This document shows, piece after piece, positions 45,001 to 51,429 of a stretch of DNA of 64,000 nucleotides. The first letter of the stretch is position 1; each line of letters starts with the position of its first letter. A program made the position numbers and the translations under genes. The notes beneath the pieces are model-generated. The model ran no database searches. It was given only the letters and a program-made list of their open reading frames with translations, and was not told where the DNA came from. Source of the DNA: Arion vulgaris (taxonomy: Eukaryota; Mollusca; Gastropoda; Stylommatophora; Arionidae); NCBI GenBank assembly GCA_020796225.1, contig CM036758.1:30483647-30547646 (forward strand), given 5' to 3'.

Positions 45001-48000
45001 GTATAGAGGTCTCTGTGACGAGGTGGTCAAACATTTGTCTTGTTTTCCAGGTCTAACATCGTATACTCATGGTATAGAGGTCTCTGTGACGAGGTGGTCA
45101 AACATTTGTCTTGTTTTCCAGGTCTAACATCGTATACTCATGGTATAGAGGTCTCTGTGACGAGGTGGTCAAACATTTGTCTTGTTTTCCAGGTCTAACA
45201 TCGTTTACTCATGGTATAGAGGTCTCTGTGACGAGGTGGTCAAACATTTGTCTTGTTTTCCAGGTCTAACATCGTATACTCATGGTATAGAGGTCTCTGT
45301 GACGAGGTGGTCAAACATTTGTCTTGTTTTCCAGGTCTAACATCGTATACTCATGGTATAGGTCTCTGTGCGAGGTGGTCAAACATTTGTCTTGTTTTCC
45401 AGGTCTAACATCGTATACTCATGTTATAGAGGTCTCTGTGACGAGGTGGTCAAACATTTGATTTGTTTTCCAGGTCTAACATCGTATACTCATGGTATAT
45501 CGGTCTCTGTGACGAGGTGGTCAAACATTTGTCTTGTTTTCCAGGTCTAACATCGTATACTCATGGTATATAGGTCTCTGTGACGAGGTGGTCAAACATT
45601 TGTCTTGTTTTCCAGGTCTAACATCGTATACTCATGGTATAGAGGTCTCTGTGGCGAGGTGGTTAAACATTTGTCTTGTTTTCCAGGTCTAACATCGTAT
45701 ACTCATGGTATAGAGGTCTCTGTGACGAGGTGGTCAAACATTTGTCTTGTTTTCCAGGTCTAACATCGTATACTCATGGTATAGAGGTCTCTGTGACGAG
45801 GTGGTCAAACATTTGTCTTGTTTTCCAGGTCTAACATCGTATACTCATGGTATAGAGGTCTCTGTGACGAGGTGGTCAAACATTTGTCTTGTTTTCCAGG
45901 TCTAACATCGTATACTCATGGTATAGAGGTCTCTGTGGCGAGGTGGTCAAACATTTGTCTTGTTTTCCAGGTCTAACATCGTATACTCATGGTATAGAGG
46001 TCTCTGTGACGAGGTGGTCAAACATTTGTCTTGTTTTCCAGGTCTAACATCGTATACTCATGGTATAGAGGTCTCTGTGGCGAGGTGGTCAAACATTTGT
46101 CTTGTTTTCCGGAGATTATGGTTCGTATCCGGTTCATTCAGTTTCCTCGTGGTGGCGTTCTTACCAGTCATTTCTCAGATTATTTCCAGAACTACGGAGT
46201 TTGTGCAATGTGCAATACTCTCGATGGGTGGCATGCCATTTCTGCGGAGAGAGACCATGAAATAAATAGGAAATTCGCCCGAGTAGTTACCGGGGCCCAA
46301 ATTTGGGGTGTAAATAATAGAACCATTGTTACCTGCCACGCATGTCGTAAGAGGCGACTAAGGAGGTTTGAGCTGAAATCGGATGCACATGTCCTAAACG
46401 TGTAGAAGTGAATGCCTTTAGGGACCTGCCAAACCAATGTGCAATGTATACACTTTCTTGGCAAAGATCAAACATATCACAAAGAGTGATTAAAATTGGT
46501 GGTAAAGAACGAACGCAAAGAAGAAGAAGAAATAGGAAATTGAACGTGGATATAGCACAGTGTCATGCTTGCAATAAACAGGAAATATTGATGTCGAAAA
46601 CATATATAACTTAATTTCTACGCACTGATTACTAGTCAATGAATATATAGTACAAGTCATACCTCAACGACGCCCGAGTGGTTACCGGGCCCAAATTTGG
46701 GGTGTAAAGAATAGAACCACTGTTACTGCCATGCATGTCGTAGGAGGCGACTAAGGAGGTTTGGCTGAAATCGGATGCATGTGTCCTAAACGTGTAGAAG
46801 TCTATGCGTTTAGGGCCTACAAAACCAATGTGCAACGTATACACGTTCTTGGCAAAGATCAAACATATAACAAAAGACTGATTAAAATTGGTCGTAAAGA
46901 ACAAACGCAAAGAAGAAAAAGAAGATACCTCAACGAGTAAGCCTTATGTTTGCGCCTGTACTCGCCATGTATCCTCGTCACTTCCTCAGCAAACTCTTGA
47001 GGGCAGAGGTCTCCTAGTTTCTGGGACACACATGTTTCACAAAGAGATAACTATAGATTCGTATTGTCTGTCTTATCTAGTCAACAGCCTACATGTATTG
47101 TCTGTCTTATCTAACCAACAGTCTACATGTATTGTCTGTCTTATCTAACCAACAGCACACATGTATTTTCTGTCTTGTCTAACCAACAGCACACATGTAT
47201 TTTCTGTCTTGTCTAACCAACATCTACATGTTGTCTGTCTTATCTAACCAACAGCCACATGTATTTTCTGTCTTGTCTAACCAACAGCACACATGTATTT
47301 TCTGTCTTGTCTAACCAACATCATACATGTATTGTCTGTCTTACCTAACCAACAACCTACGTGTATGGTCTGTCTTATCTAACCAACAGTTTACATGTAT
47401 TGTCTGTCTTATCTAACCACCAGTCTTCATGTATTGTCTGTCTTATCTTCTTTCTTCTTCTTCTTGTGTTCGTACTTCGCGACCAATTTTATCATTCTGA
47501 TTGTGATATATAATTGATCTTTGACAAGAACTTTTGTTTACGTTGTGCGATTATGCGCCCATGGTGACTAGGCCGTCCACACGATTTTAGCCAGCTGTTT
47601 ATTTACTAGGGTAGCTTGTCCTAGAACGATCCAGGCTGGATCTACGCCTTTACGATCATCTGTTAGCCACATATTAAGGCTTTGTGATCTACGCCAAACA
47701 GGAGTCTACACTGTGCGCCCTTTCTGACAGTGAAGTCGTTTCGGATTGGAAACATTTTTTTTTGGTGGGTCTTTTGGAGCACATAAGCTTGTCCTGGGAC
47801 GGCATCTTACTCGTATAACACACAGTGTAAAGAGAAACAAAAGTACATCAAGGCTTACCCACAGACGGAGGTGAAGAACAAATCACCACACGGAGTGAAG
47901 AAACAAAAGTCTTACCCACACAGACGGAGGTGGAGAAACAAAACGTCTTACCCACACAGACGGAGGTGGAGAAACAAAACGTCTTACCCACGCAGACGGA

Positions 48001-48318
48001 GGTGAAGAAACAAAAAGTTTTACCCACACAGACGGAGGTGAAGAAACAAAAGTTTTACCCACACAGACGAGGTGGAAGAAACAAAAGTTACCACACAGAC
48101 AGAGGTGAAGAAACAAGTTTACCCACCAGACAGAGGTGAAGAAACAAAAGTTTTACCCACACAGACAGAGGTGAAGAAACAAAAAGTTTTACCCACACAG
48201 ACGGAGGTGAAGAAACAAAACGTCTTACCCACACAGACGGAGGTGAAGAAACAAAAAGTCTTACCCACACCGGTGGAGGTCCCTTCTGTAGGAGGTCAAT
48301 GAGTGCGAAGAAGGACAT
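29903..48318 (-). CDS. CAP-superfamily protein, GAPR-1/GLIPR2-like; five exons over 18.4 kb
   Basis: Exons on the minus strand: 48318-48265, 47020-46929, 40771-40620, 36896-36819 and 30057-29903. All boundaries are AG/GT, and the phases agree throughout (0, 2, 1, 1), giving about 176 aa. Conserved CAP pieces come in order: IHGEYRRKHK, AQRWADELA, HS and GENIA, CDQWYSEV, GHFSQMVWRNSTEIGVG, and VVVNYYPPGNV near the end. The size, the lack of a clear signal peptide and the NYYPPGN ending fit the intracellular GAPR-1 (GLIPR2) branch rather than secreted venom allergens. GAPR-1 binds Golgi and other membranes and negatively regulates autophagy in vertebrates; the role here is inferred only. No coding exon is damaged. 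The introns are packed with LINEs, SINEs and at least ten tandem arrays. Exon 1 is the least certain part. Confidence 0.85.
30090..30620. repeat. GACATCACAGAGAGA-type array (CAP intron 4)
   Basis: Units of 12-18 bp built from GACATCACAGAGA and GACATCACACAGACA, ending within 35 bp of the exon 5 acceptor. The apparent minus-strand proteins (MSLSVMSLCDV type) are repeat artefacts. Confidence 0.9.
30621..30754. repeat. (CA)n/(CG)n-rich patch (CAP intron 4)
   Basis: An interrupted CA dinucleotide stretch at 30672-30722, with no other feature. Confidence 0.7.
30755..30935 (+). other. Open frame of unknown nature inside CAP intron 4
   Basis: The plus strand reads MGNGKGTDNKENKPSRKK, then KPKFRTDEDRRRLEPIDFLE, before entering the 14-bp array. 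The composition is protein-like and the start resembles an N-myristoylation site. However, about 35 bp of it (CACTGATAATAAG..TTCACGCAAAAA) also match the inverted CAP 3' UTR near 29780-29815, so a dispersed repeat is likelier. The last 55 bp recur, degraded, at 32975-33010. Confidence 0.25.
30936..33915. repeat. 14-bp satellite, about 3 kb (CAP intron 4)
   Basis: The unit TCTCTCATACAATA is repeated about 200 times, with an ATA/ATG variant (ATATCTCT/ATGTCTCT). At intervals a 9-bp short unit (CTCTAATGT) occurs, for example at 31536, 31699, 31890, 31941 and 32090. The spacings are 163, 191, 51 and 149 bp, always 14n+9. Non-repeat sequence interrupts the array at 32885-33010. All three plus frames are open with the same 14-residue repeat because 14 is not a multiple of 3 and the unit has no stop. 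Confidence 0.97.
33916..34370 (+). pseudogene. Decayed LINE: RNase H scrap and 3' end
   Basis: The plus strand reads RLWYERVSSIEIFEFQNLAW + IYC, matching the VSSKEVPNLQLLMWIYCPGH segment of the LINE family at 49301-49760, 50560-51370 and 52640-53060. 34200-34360 (AATCAGTGAGC..) matches the 3' UTR at 51240-51350. Confidence 0.6.
34371..34745. repeat. 23-bp CT-rich minisatellite (CAP intron 4)
   Basis: About 16 units of CTCTCTTCATCTCTCAACCT with small length changes. Parallel open frames in several registers are artefacts. Confidence 0.92.
34746..36818 (-). repeat. 88-bp minisatellite built on the exon 4 splice donor
   Basis: About 22 units of 88 bp. On the minus strand each reads TTTACTGCAGGTAGATAAAA and then TATGAGG. 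This is the same junction as the true exon 4 end plus donor (CTTACTGCAG|GTAGATAAAA at 36828-36809). The array begins at the donor itself and extends through the intron, so exon 4 is followed by more than 20 near-copies of its own donor. The first, most distal units (34800-34900) are partial. Confidence 0.95.
36819..36896 (-). CDS. CAP gene exon 4
   Basis: A 78-bp exon with acceptor CCTCAAATACAG and donor CTGCAG|GTAGAT. It encodes QELCDQWYSEVRNHEFGVEP, then TVLTA, the helix before the CAP signature. It is phase 1 at both ends, joining exon 3 and exon 5 in frame. Confidence 0.87.
36897..37069. other. CAP intron 3, unique part
   Basis: AT-rich, no feature recognised. Confidence 0.5.
37070..37320. 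repeat. 22-bp tandem array (CAP intron 3)
   Basis: About eleven units of AATTTGTTGCTATTTGGTAT + GT with little variation. Confidence 0.95.
37575..38000 (-). repeat. Repeat R2, split by SINE R1
   Basis: The left part carries the tail (CTGATTGATAGG). The right part carries CTCCGATCTCTTTCTTACAC and GCAGTGCACGAGCTCCACAG. It is interrupted by R1 at 37623-37875. Confidence 0.7.
37623..37875 (+). mobile_element. SINE R1, nested in R2
   Basis: Head TCCGAGTGGTTACCGGG, core CATGTCGTAAGAGGCGACTA, tail GGCGAAGAAG. The flanks ATCATTGCACTTCG (37609-37622) and ATCATTTGCACTTCG (37876-37890) form the target duplication. Confidence 0.85.
38045..38292 (-). repeat. tRNA-derived SINE, family S-D, copy 2
   Basis: On the minus strand the head is TCTGTGGCCTAGAGGCTAG (box A) and CTCGGTTCGGTCCCTCGTGG (box B). 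The body ends with AATCGAAAAGAGCAGGCTGG. It is inverse to the copy at 3006-3248. Confidence 0.8.
38330..39572 (-). pseudogene. LINE RT fragment carrying an 87-bp in-frame tandem amplification
   Basis: The minus-strand frame starts near 39572, passes EKLGLYPLTKQNVQIKITMN and then reads NNEDIDIVTNV.YLGSASN. This is the stretch before the RT C-terminal YLGS motif. From about 39375 down to 38345 the 87-bp coding unit (29 codons) is repeated about 12 times with few changes. The unit ends in a stop on this strand. On the plus strand two frames stay open for up to 397 codons by chance. Confidence 0.8.
39573..39739. repeat. Unexpanded relative of the 27-bp minisatellite
   Basis: TCTTTCCCTCAGGTAGATGA, then TGGAATTAGTTGTCTGTC, then GTTCCAGGGCCAGATGAGTC matches the right edge of the 26.6-27.8 kb array (one monomer plus 27740-27810). 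It is likely the pre-amplification state. Confidence 0.75.
39740..40445. repeat. 38-bp minisatellite (CAP intron 3)
   Basis: About 18 units of ATTTCACCCACACGTTACTC + CACTCCTACTCTTCTTTT. It is regular at 39760-40005, then strongly degraded with indels to 40300, then clearer again. Confidence 0.9.
40446..40619. other. CAP intron 3, exon 3 proximal
   Basis: Short degenerate ATTACTCC-type repeats, then the exon 3 donor GTGAGT (40619-40614 on the minus strand). Confidence 0.5.
40620..40771 (-). CDS. CAP gene exon 3 (core of the CAP domain)
   Basis: A 152-bp exon with acceptor GAACCTCTAG and donor AAAC|GTGAGT. It encodes LNDEMLEMAQRWADELAQ, then the HS and RIGENIAMKW motifs. The Glu of GEN and the following His-containing segment belong to the CAP cavity. 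Its single leading G completes the Arg codon split with exon 2. Confidence 0.92.
40795..41160. repeat. 35-bp tandem array (CAP intron 2, next to the exon 3 acceptor)
   Basis: About ten units of GAGAGAGAAATAGAGATTTA + TGTGATCTTTAGCTA. On the gene strand each unit has TTTCTCTCTCTAG, an acceptor-like tract, a few bases upstream of the real acceptor CCTCTAG. Confidence 0.93.
41163..41330 (+). pseudogene. LINE 3' end with internal (GA)n expansion and (GAT)n tail
   Basis: The plus strand encodes EIERERERDIERER, then ISKDCWDVKVLLRTSYL. It matches the EREIEIPEDCWGGRVLLRTSYL end at 49055-49130. The (GA)n run expanded the Glu-Arg codons. The end is GATGATGATGATTGATGA. Confidence 0.7.
41560..42371 (+). 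pseudogene. RTE-like LINE, RT C-terminal region, split by a PLE fragment
   Basis: 41560-41683 reads up to ITEQFTYLSS. After the insert the frame continues through IGKATSAFKSLNKIWN, KTKLRIFNSNVASILTYASE and NRCLRKIMNIKWNEFRR. A frameshift at about 42160 precedes QALKWDAKGSRKRGRPKETL to the end at 42371. This is the thumb and tail of an RTE/CR1-type ORF2. Confidence 0.85.
41684..41797 (-). mobile_element. 114-bp PLE-derived insertion with hammerhead-like motif
   Basis: CCTATTTAAGTAG at 41671-41683 and 41798-41810 is an exact 13-bp target duplication inside the LINE. The insert consists only of a PLE terminus: CGAAACACGTAATAATAAAG, then the GGTCGAAACGTTGC / AAGGCC motif (minus strand, 41733-41777), then a short tail. 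Confidence 0.85.
42380..43975 (+). pseudogene. LINE C-terminal ORF with a 60-bp in-frame tandem amplification
   Basis: It starts with RWK..GHTLRMED-like codons. About 22 copies of a 60-bp (20-codon) unit follow, encoding ALKWNLPGKNGRGKTRHQHV. The true end of the LINE ORF comes next: EEAGKTWNELSWLAQGRSGW, then RIFVDALCFKG and a stop, then GAAGAAGAAGAAG. A noisy stretch at 43110-43350 breaks the register. The repeat amplified the QALQWNPQGKRKRGRP-type motif of the LINE. Confidence 0.85.
43995..44165 (+). repeat. tRNA-derived SINE related to S-B
   Basis: The head TAGCGTAGTTGTTAGTGCAG (box A) with GGTTCAGGATCC (box B) is followed by GTCGACCCAGTCTCATTTGG, the same central domain as in S-B (GTCGACCCAGCCTCAACTGG). 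The tail differs from S-B. Confidence 0.65.
44185..46107. repeat. 71-bp minisatellite (CAP intron 2)
   Basis: About 27 units, each TTGTCTTGTTTTCCAGGTCT, then AACATCGTATACTCATGGTA, then the rest to 71 bp. On the plus strand TTGTCTTGTTTTCCAG|GT is a good acceptor-like tract, but the host gene runs on the other strand. Unit length is not a multiple of 3, so short frames repeat in several registers. Confidence 0.96.
46108..46275. other. Unassigned
   Basis: Sequence after the array, with R2-like bits (ACTACGGAGTTTGTGCAATG). Its last 12 bases, AAATAGGAAATT (46264-46275), are duplicated at 46530-46541. Confidence 0.4.
46276..46529 (+). mobile_element. SINE R1 (CAP intron 2)
   Basis: Full length, from CGCCCGAGTAGTTACCGGG to GAAGAAG, with the exact 12-bp target duplication AAATAGGAAATT on both sides. 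Confidence 0.9.
46671..46924 (+). mobile_element. SINE R1 inserted at the exon 2 splice donor
   Basis: Full length, CGCCCGAGTGGTTACCGGG to AAAAAGAAG. The exact 12-bp target duplication ATACCTCAACGA lies at 46659-46670 and 46925-46936. On the gene strand the duplicated bases are TCGTTGAG|GTAT, the last 8 bases of exon 2 plus the first 4 of intron 2. The SINE therefore follows the donor at intron position +5. Confidence 0.92.
46929..47020 (-). CDS. CAP gene exon 2
   Basis: A 92-bp exon with acceptor GTGTGTCCCAG and donor TTGAG|GTATCT. It encodes KLGDLCPQEFAEEVTRIHGE, then YRRKHKAYSL, helix 1 of the CAP fold with its His (IHxEYR..H). The last two bases AG join the G of exon 3 as AGG. Donor positions +5 and +6 now come from the SINE tail. 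Confidence 0.88.
47055..47450. repeat. 34-bp tandem array (CAP intron 1)
   Basis: About eleven units of GTCTGTCTTATCTAACCAAC + AGTCTACATGTATT, ending 35 bp from the exon 2 acceptor. Confidence 0.93.
47451..47640 (-). repeat. R1b SINE-like fragment (CAP intron 1)
   Basis: TTCTTCTTCTTCTTGTGTTC (tail), GACCAATTTTATCATTCTG, GACAAGAACTT and TTATTTACTAGGGTAGCTT, in the order seen in the other R1b copies. Confidence 0.65.
47641..47849. other. CAP intron 1, no feature recognised
   Basis: Nothing convincing on either strand. Confidence 0.4.
47850..48264 (-). repeat. 34-35-bp minisatellite built on the exon 1 splice donor
   Basis: About 12 units. On the gene strand each is ACCTCCGTCTGTGTGG|GTAAGACTTTTTGTTTCTTC. 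The first half resembles the last 16 bases of exon 1 (ACCTCCACCGGTGTGG) and the second half is the intron start. The array starts at the exon 1 donor. Confidence 0.93.
48265..48318 (-). CDS. CAP gene exon 1 (probable)
   Basis: ATG at 48318-48316 opens 18 codons (MSFFALIDLLQKGPPPVW) ending at donor TGTGG|GTAAGA, phase 0, matching exon 2. The segment is not conserved in CAP proteins I know. The same frame is open upstream (FTVKVI before the Met), so the true start could lie further up or in another exon. Confidence 0.5.
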
Positions 48319-48470
48319 GATGACCTTGACAGTAAAGGTAGCCCCCGGGATGAAACAGAAAGATCTGATCCTGGTATAAAGTCATCGTCATTTCTAGTTA
48401 ATTCATACATAATGATGTATTACAGTAGCTTACAGTAGATATTAATGCCCCCAATCTGGTTCTAACTATC
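48319..48470 (-). other. Probable 5' UTR of the CAP gene
   Basis: Lies between the putative start codon and the TATA-containing repeats. No other feature is seen. Confidence 0.35.
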
Positions 48471-48650
48471 ATGTAGTATTTATATACTCCCCCTCCCCAA
48501 ACGCCGACCTCTGGTGCGGCCGTGCCCTTTATACCACCACCCTCCCCCACCACACACGATCCCTCTAGTGCGGCCGTGTCCTATTTATACCACCCCCTTC
48601 CCCCACCACACACGATCCCTCTGGTGCCGCCGTGTCCTAATTAACGCATC
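48471..48650 (-). promoter_or_regulatory. Tandem core-promoter-like repeats upstream of the CAP gene
   Basis: Three diverged units of about 55 bp. On the gene strand they carry TATATAAATA (near 48486-48477), GGTATAAAGGGCACGGCCG (TATA at 48533-48527) and GGTATAAATAGGACACGGC (TATA at 48589-48582). Each is a good TATA box followed by a GC-rich stretch, 160-270 bp before the ATG. Confidence 0.5.
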
Positions 48651-48766
48651 ATCTCAATAAAATCAATATATGAAAAATAAATCTAGGGCACATGTTTATC
48701 CTTGAACTAGCTTAGAATGCAGTTGTAGTCTGTCAAAATGATGTCAAATATAGGAGAAACATGACG
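48651..48766. other. Unassigned
   Basis: AT-rich, ending in the target site ACATGACG. Confidence 0.4.
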
Positions 48767-48921
48767 CAGGGGCGGCTCGTCATTAAGGGCCAATGGGGCC
48801 GAGCCCCACCAAAAATAATGTGTAACGTGTATAAATTAAATTATAACCTAACCCAATACCATGATTTTCCACACAAAATATGTCTGGCCCCACCAACAAA
48901 ACTTACAACGAGCCGCCACTG
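48767..48921. mobile_element. hAT-like MITE, 155 bp
   Basis: End A CAGGGGCGGCTCGTCATTAA; reversed end B CAGTGGCGGCTCGTTGTAAG. The flanks ACATGACG (48759-48766) and ACATGACG (48922-48929) are an exact 8-bp target duplication. It is an internal-deletion relative of the 3865-6305 element. Confidence 0.9.
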
Positions 48922-49052
48922 ACATGACGTATCATATCTTTTGATCTCCAGACATTTGCCGACTGATATCATTTCGTTGTGTTCGGACGGGTAATGAAGT
49001 CTCGACATCGTTTGTCATCGTTTGTTTTTCTAACGTGCATGTGACCTAATCT

Positions 49053-49300
49053 CTAACGCATGATTATCAAATAGCTTGTCCTGAGCAGAACTCTACCACC
49101 CCAACAGTCCTCCGGAATTTCGATCTCTCTCTCATAGGCAAGATGTCCTGCTTCTGCAGCCATCATGTTCAAACCATCAGTTAAATCCTGAATCCATCTT
49201 CTCTGTGGTCTTCCTCTTCTTCTCTTTGCCGGTATGCCTCCTTCCATTATGGTCTTCTCTAGCCCTTCATGTCTTTTTATATGTCCAAAATATCTCAATT
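49053..49300 (-). pseudogene. RTE-like LINE C-terminal fragment
   Basis: RYFGHIKRHEGLEKTIMEGG, then KRRRGRPQRRW, ending EDCWGGRVLLRTSYL. This is the extreme end of a non-LTR ORF2, 5'-truncated, with its start abutting an RNase H fragment of another LINE. Confidence 0.8.
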
Positions 49301-49770
49301 TTATCTCTTATTTGTAGCATCAGTCAGTTTTTTTAAATTTTGAGTTCTTTCTGGATTTGTCTTTTTGTTTTCTTCTCTGTCCATGATATACTGAGACATC
49401 TTCTGTAACATCTTCCATAATGGCCTTCTACTTGTACAACCTGTAATTCCAAATTCCTTAAATTGCTGTAAATATTCATCATCTATTTTGGTGTCCTCAT
49501 CCAGCAGTAGGTCACCAAAAGACGGAAGAGCATCTCCCTTATCTATCCTCAACTCCCCGACAATCTATGTTTTCGATGCTAGCCTATCCGCTCTCTCATT
49601 ACCGCGAACACCCGCATGTCCAGGACAGTAGATCCACATAAGCAATTGGAGGTTGGGAACCTCTTTAGACGACATCCACTTATACAGCAACCTGTCATTC
49701 TGGATTTTCCAAAGCATCGACTAAGAATCAGATCCAACAACGATCCTCCCAGTAAACTGGGTCACTGAGA
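49301..49770 (-). pseudogene. LINE RNase H fragment
   Basis: Minus strand: RIVVGSDS, then VPNLQLLMWIYCPGHAGV, then RGNERADRLASK, then LRIDKGDALPSFGDLLLDED. It has RNase H motifs with two in-frame stops. The same family occurs at 33916, 50560 and 52640. Confidence 0.8.
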
Positions 49771-49964
49771 GCCAATTGAGGACATCGGTATTTACTTTAT
49801 TGCATCTGGATTTTGCCTATAGCTCGGTCCCTTTTCTCAGAAAGGTACGTCACCTGCTGAAAGTATTTTACAAATCACGAACTCTGGTAGTTCCGGCACG
49901 AATAATAAGAAACATCCCAGAAAATGCACTCACAAAACGAATTCGTGGTCTTGATTAGAACATA
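49771..49964. other. Unassigned; a 60-codon plus-strand frame
   Basis: 49776-49958 reads FAYSSVPFLRKVRHLLKVFY and continues without a recognisable domain. Evidence for a gene is weak. Confidence 0.25.
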
Positions 49965-50215
49965 CTTTCTTCAGAGCGCATAACCACTCTGTCCACTTTC
50001 TTCAGAGCGCATAACCATCCCGTCCACTTTCTTCAGAGCGCATAACCACTTTGTCCACTTTCTTCAGAGCGCATAACCACTCTGTCCACTTTCTTCAGAG
50101 CGTATAAACACTGTGTCCACTTTATTCAGAGCGCATAACCACTCTGTCCACTTTCTTCAAAGCACATAACCACTCCATCCACTTTCTTCAGAGCACATAA
50201 TCACTTCGTCACATA
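49965..50215. repeat. 30-bp tandem array
   Basis: Eight units of TTCTTCAGAGCGCATAACCA + CTCTGTCCAC. Confidence 0.95.
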
Positions 50216-50384
50216 TATTCTCCCCCATTCCCATCAAATAATGAGCAAACGAAAATAACACATATAAAAAATGCTATGGAGATGGCTCTTGATCTGTTTT
50301 GATCAAACCACTTAAGCAGCTGATAGAAGATAATGCAAGTGATGATGATGATGTTGTTTTATGTCGATGAGTCTATGCATCGTG

Positions 50385-50560
50385 GTGAGAAGTCAGGCTG
50401 GTGTTTCTCGGCTAGCACGCATGGTAGGGTTGTTGCAGGGCGAAGTGAAGCATACAGGACAACTACTTTCAGTATGAGGCTGGTGTTTCTCGGCTGAGCT
50501 ACGGCCCTGTAGAGGTTGTTGCAGGGCGAAGTGAAGCATACAGGACAATTACTTCCAGTA
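50385..50560. repeat. Direct duplication of about 80 bp
   Basis: AGGCTGGTGTTTCTCGGCT and GTTGCAGGGCGAAGTGAAGC + ATACAGGACAA both occur twice, about 84 bp apart. Confidence 0.85.
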
Positions 50561-51370
50561 TGAAGATATTACTGCTGCCCTCCATTGATTTTCTGGGACT
50601 CCATTTACTGGGGTCGTTGTTGTTTCTGACTCTCGGTCGATGCTTCGGAAGATCCAAAATGACAGGTTGCGGTATGAGTGAATGTCGTCTGTAGAGGTTT
50701 GCAGCCTCCAGAGACTCACGTGAATCTACTGTCCTAGGCATGCGGGTGTTCACGGCAACGAGAGAGTGGACAAGCTAGCAACGAAAACATCGATCGTTGG
50801 GGGGCTTAGGATGGATACGGGAAATATTCTTCAGTTTTTTGCGACCTACTGTTGGATCAGAGAGCCGCTGTAGCGTAGTTGTTAGTGAACTCGCCTCGCA
50901 AGGCTGGTGGTCTGGGTTCAGCTCCCGCAATGCGCGTGGAATTTTTCCCGACTGCGACGGCTCTCAGGTCGACCCAGCCTCAACTGGGTACCAGACATGC
51001 TCTGGGAAAGTAAAGGCGGCCGGCGTGATGCTGACCACATCACCCATCGTGTACCGACTGTCAATGAAAATACAGGCCTAACACTGTATTGACCTATATA
51101 CCACGAGGTATGAAAGGGTTCCCCCTTTTCCTTTTACTGTTGGATCAGGACACTAAAATTGACGTTAATTGAAGCTAGCGATTTAAGTAGTTTGGTATTA
51201 CACATTATAAAAGTATAGCTGAATGCTTGGAGGGCAGAGAGAGGAGTGTGTTTAACCAGTGAGCCACAGGAGCTAACATTATGCATACCCTTTGATATCT
51301 ATTCAGGAAACTGAACACCTATGGGTCTGCCAGAAGTGATGTGATGTCAGTTCAATAACCAATAACGCAT
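50560..51370 (+). pseudogene. LINE RNase H and 3' end, split by SINE S-B
   Basis: VVVVSDSRSMLRKIQNDRLR, then IYCPRHAGVHGNERVDKLAT. After the SINE, LLDQDTKID continues the frame seen at 49510-49550, followed by a 3' UTR like that at 34200-34360. Stops make it non-functional. Confidence 0.78.
50861..51134 (+). mobile_element. SINE S-B, full length
   Basis: The head AGAGCCGCTGTAGCGTAG (box A) and GGGTTCAGCTCC (box B), the central GTCGACCCAGCCTCAACTGG, and the 3' end ATACCACGAGGTATGAAAGG plus a pyrimidine-rich tail. The exact 14-bp target duplication TACTGTTGGATCAG lies at 50847-50860 and 51135-51148. Confidence 0.92.
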
Positions 51371-51429
51371 AACCTCTTGTAGTTGAAGAATCTCACCTGC
51401 AACATACCCATTATCTAGTAATGAAGGCA

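Noticed and set aside
44185..46107. Array of real 3' splice sites for the CAP gene
   Set aside because: The acceptor-like motif lies on the plus strand, while the gene is on the minus strand.
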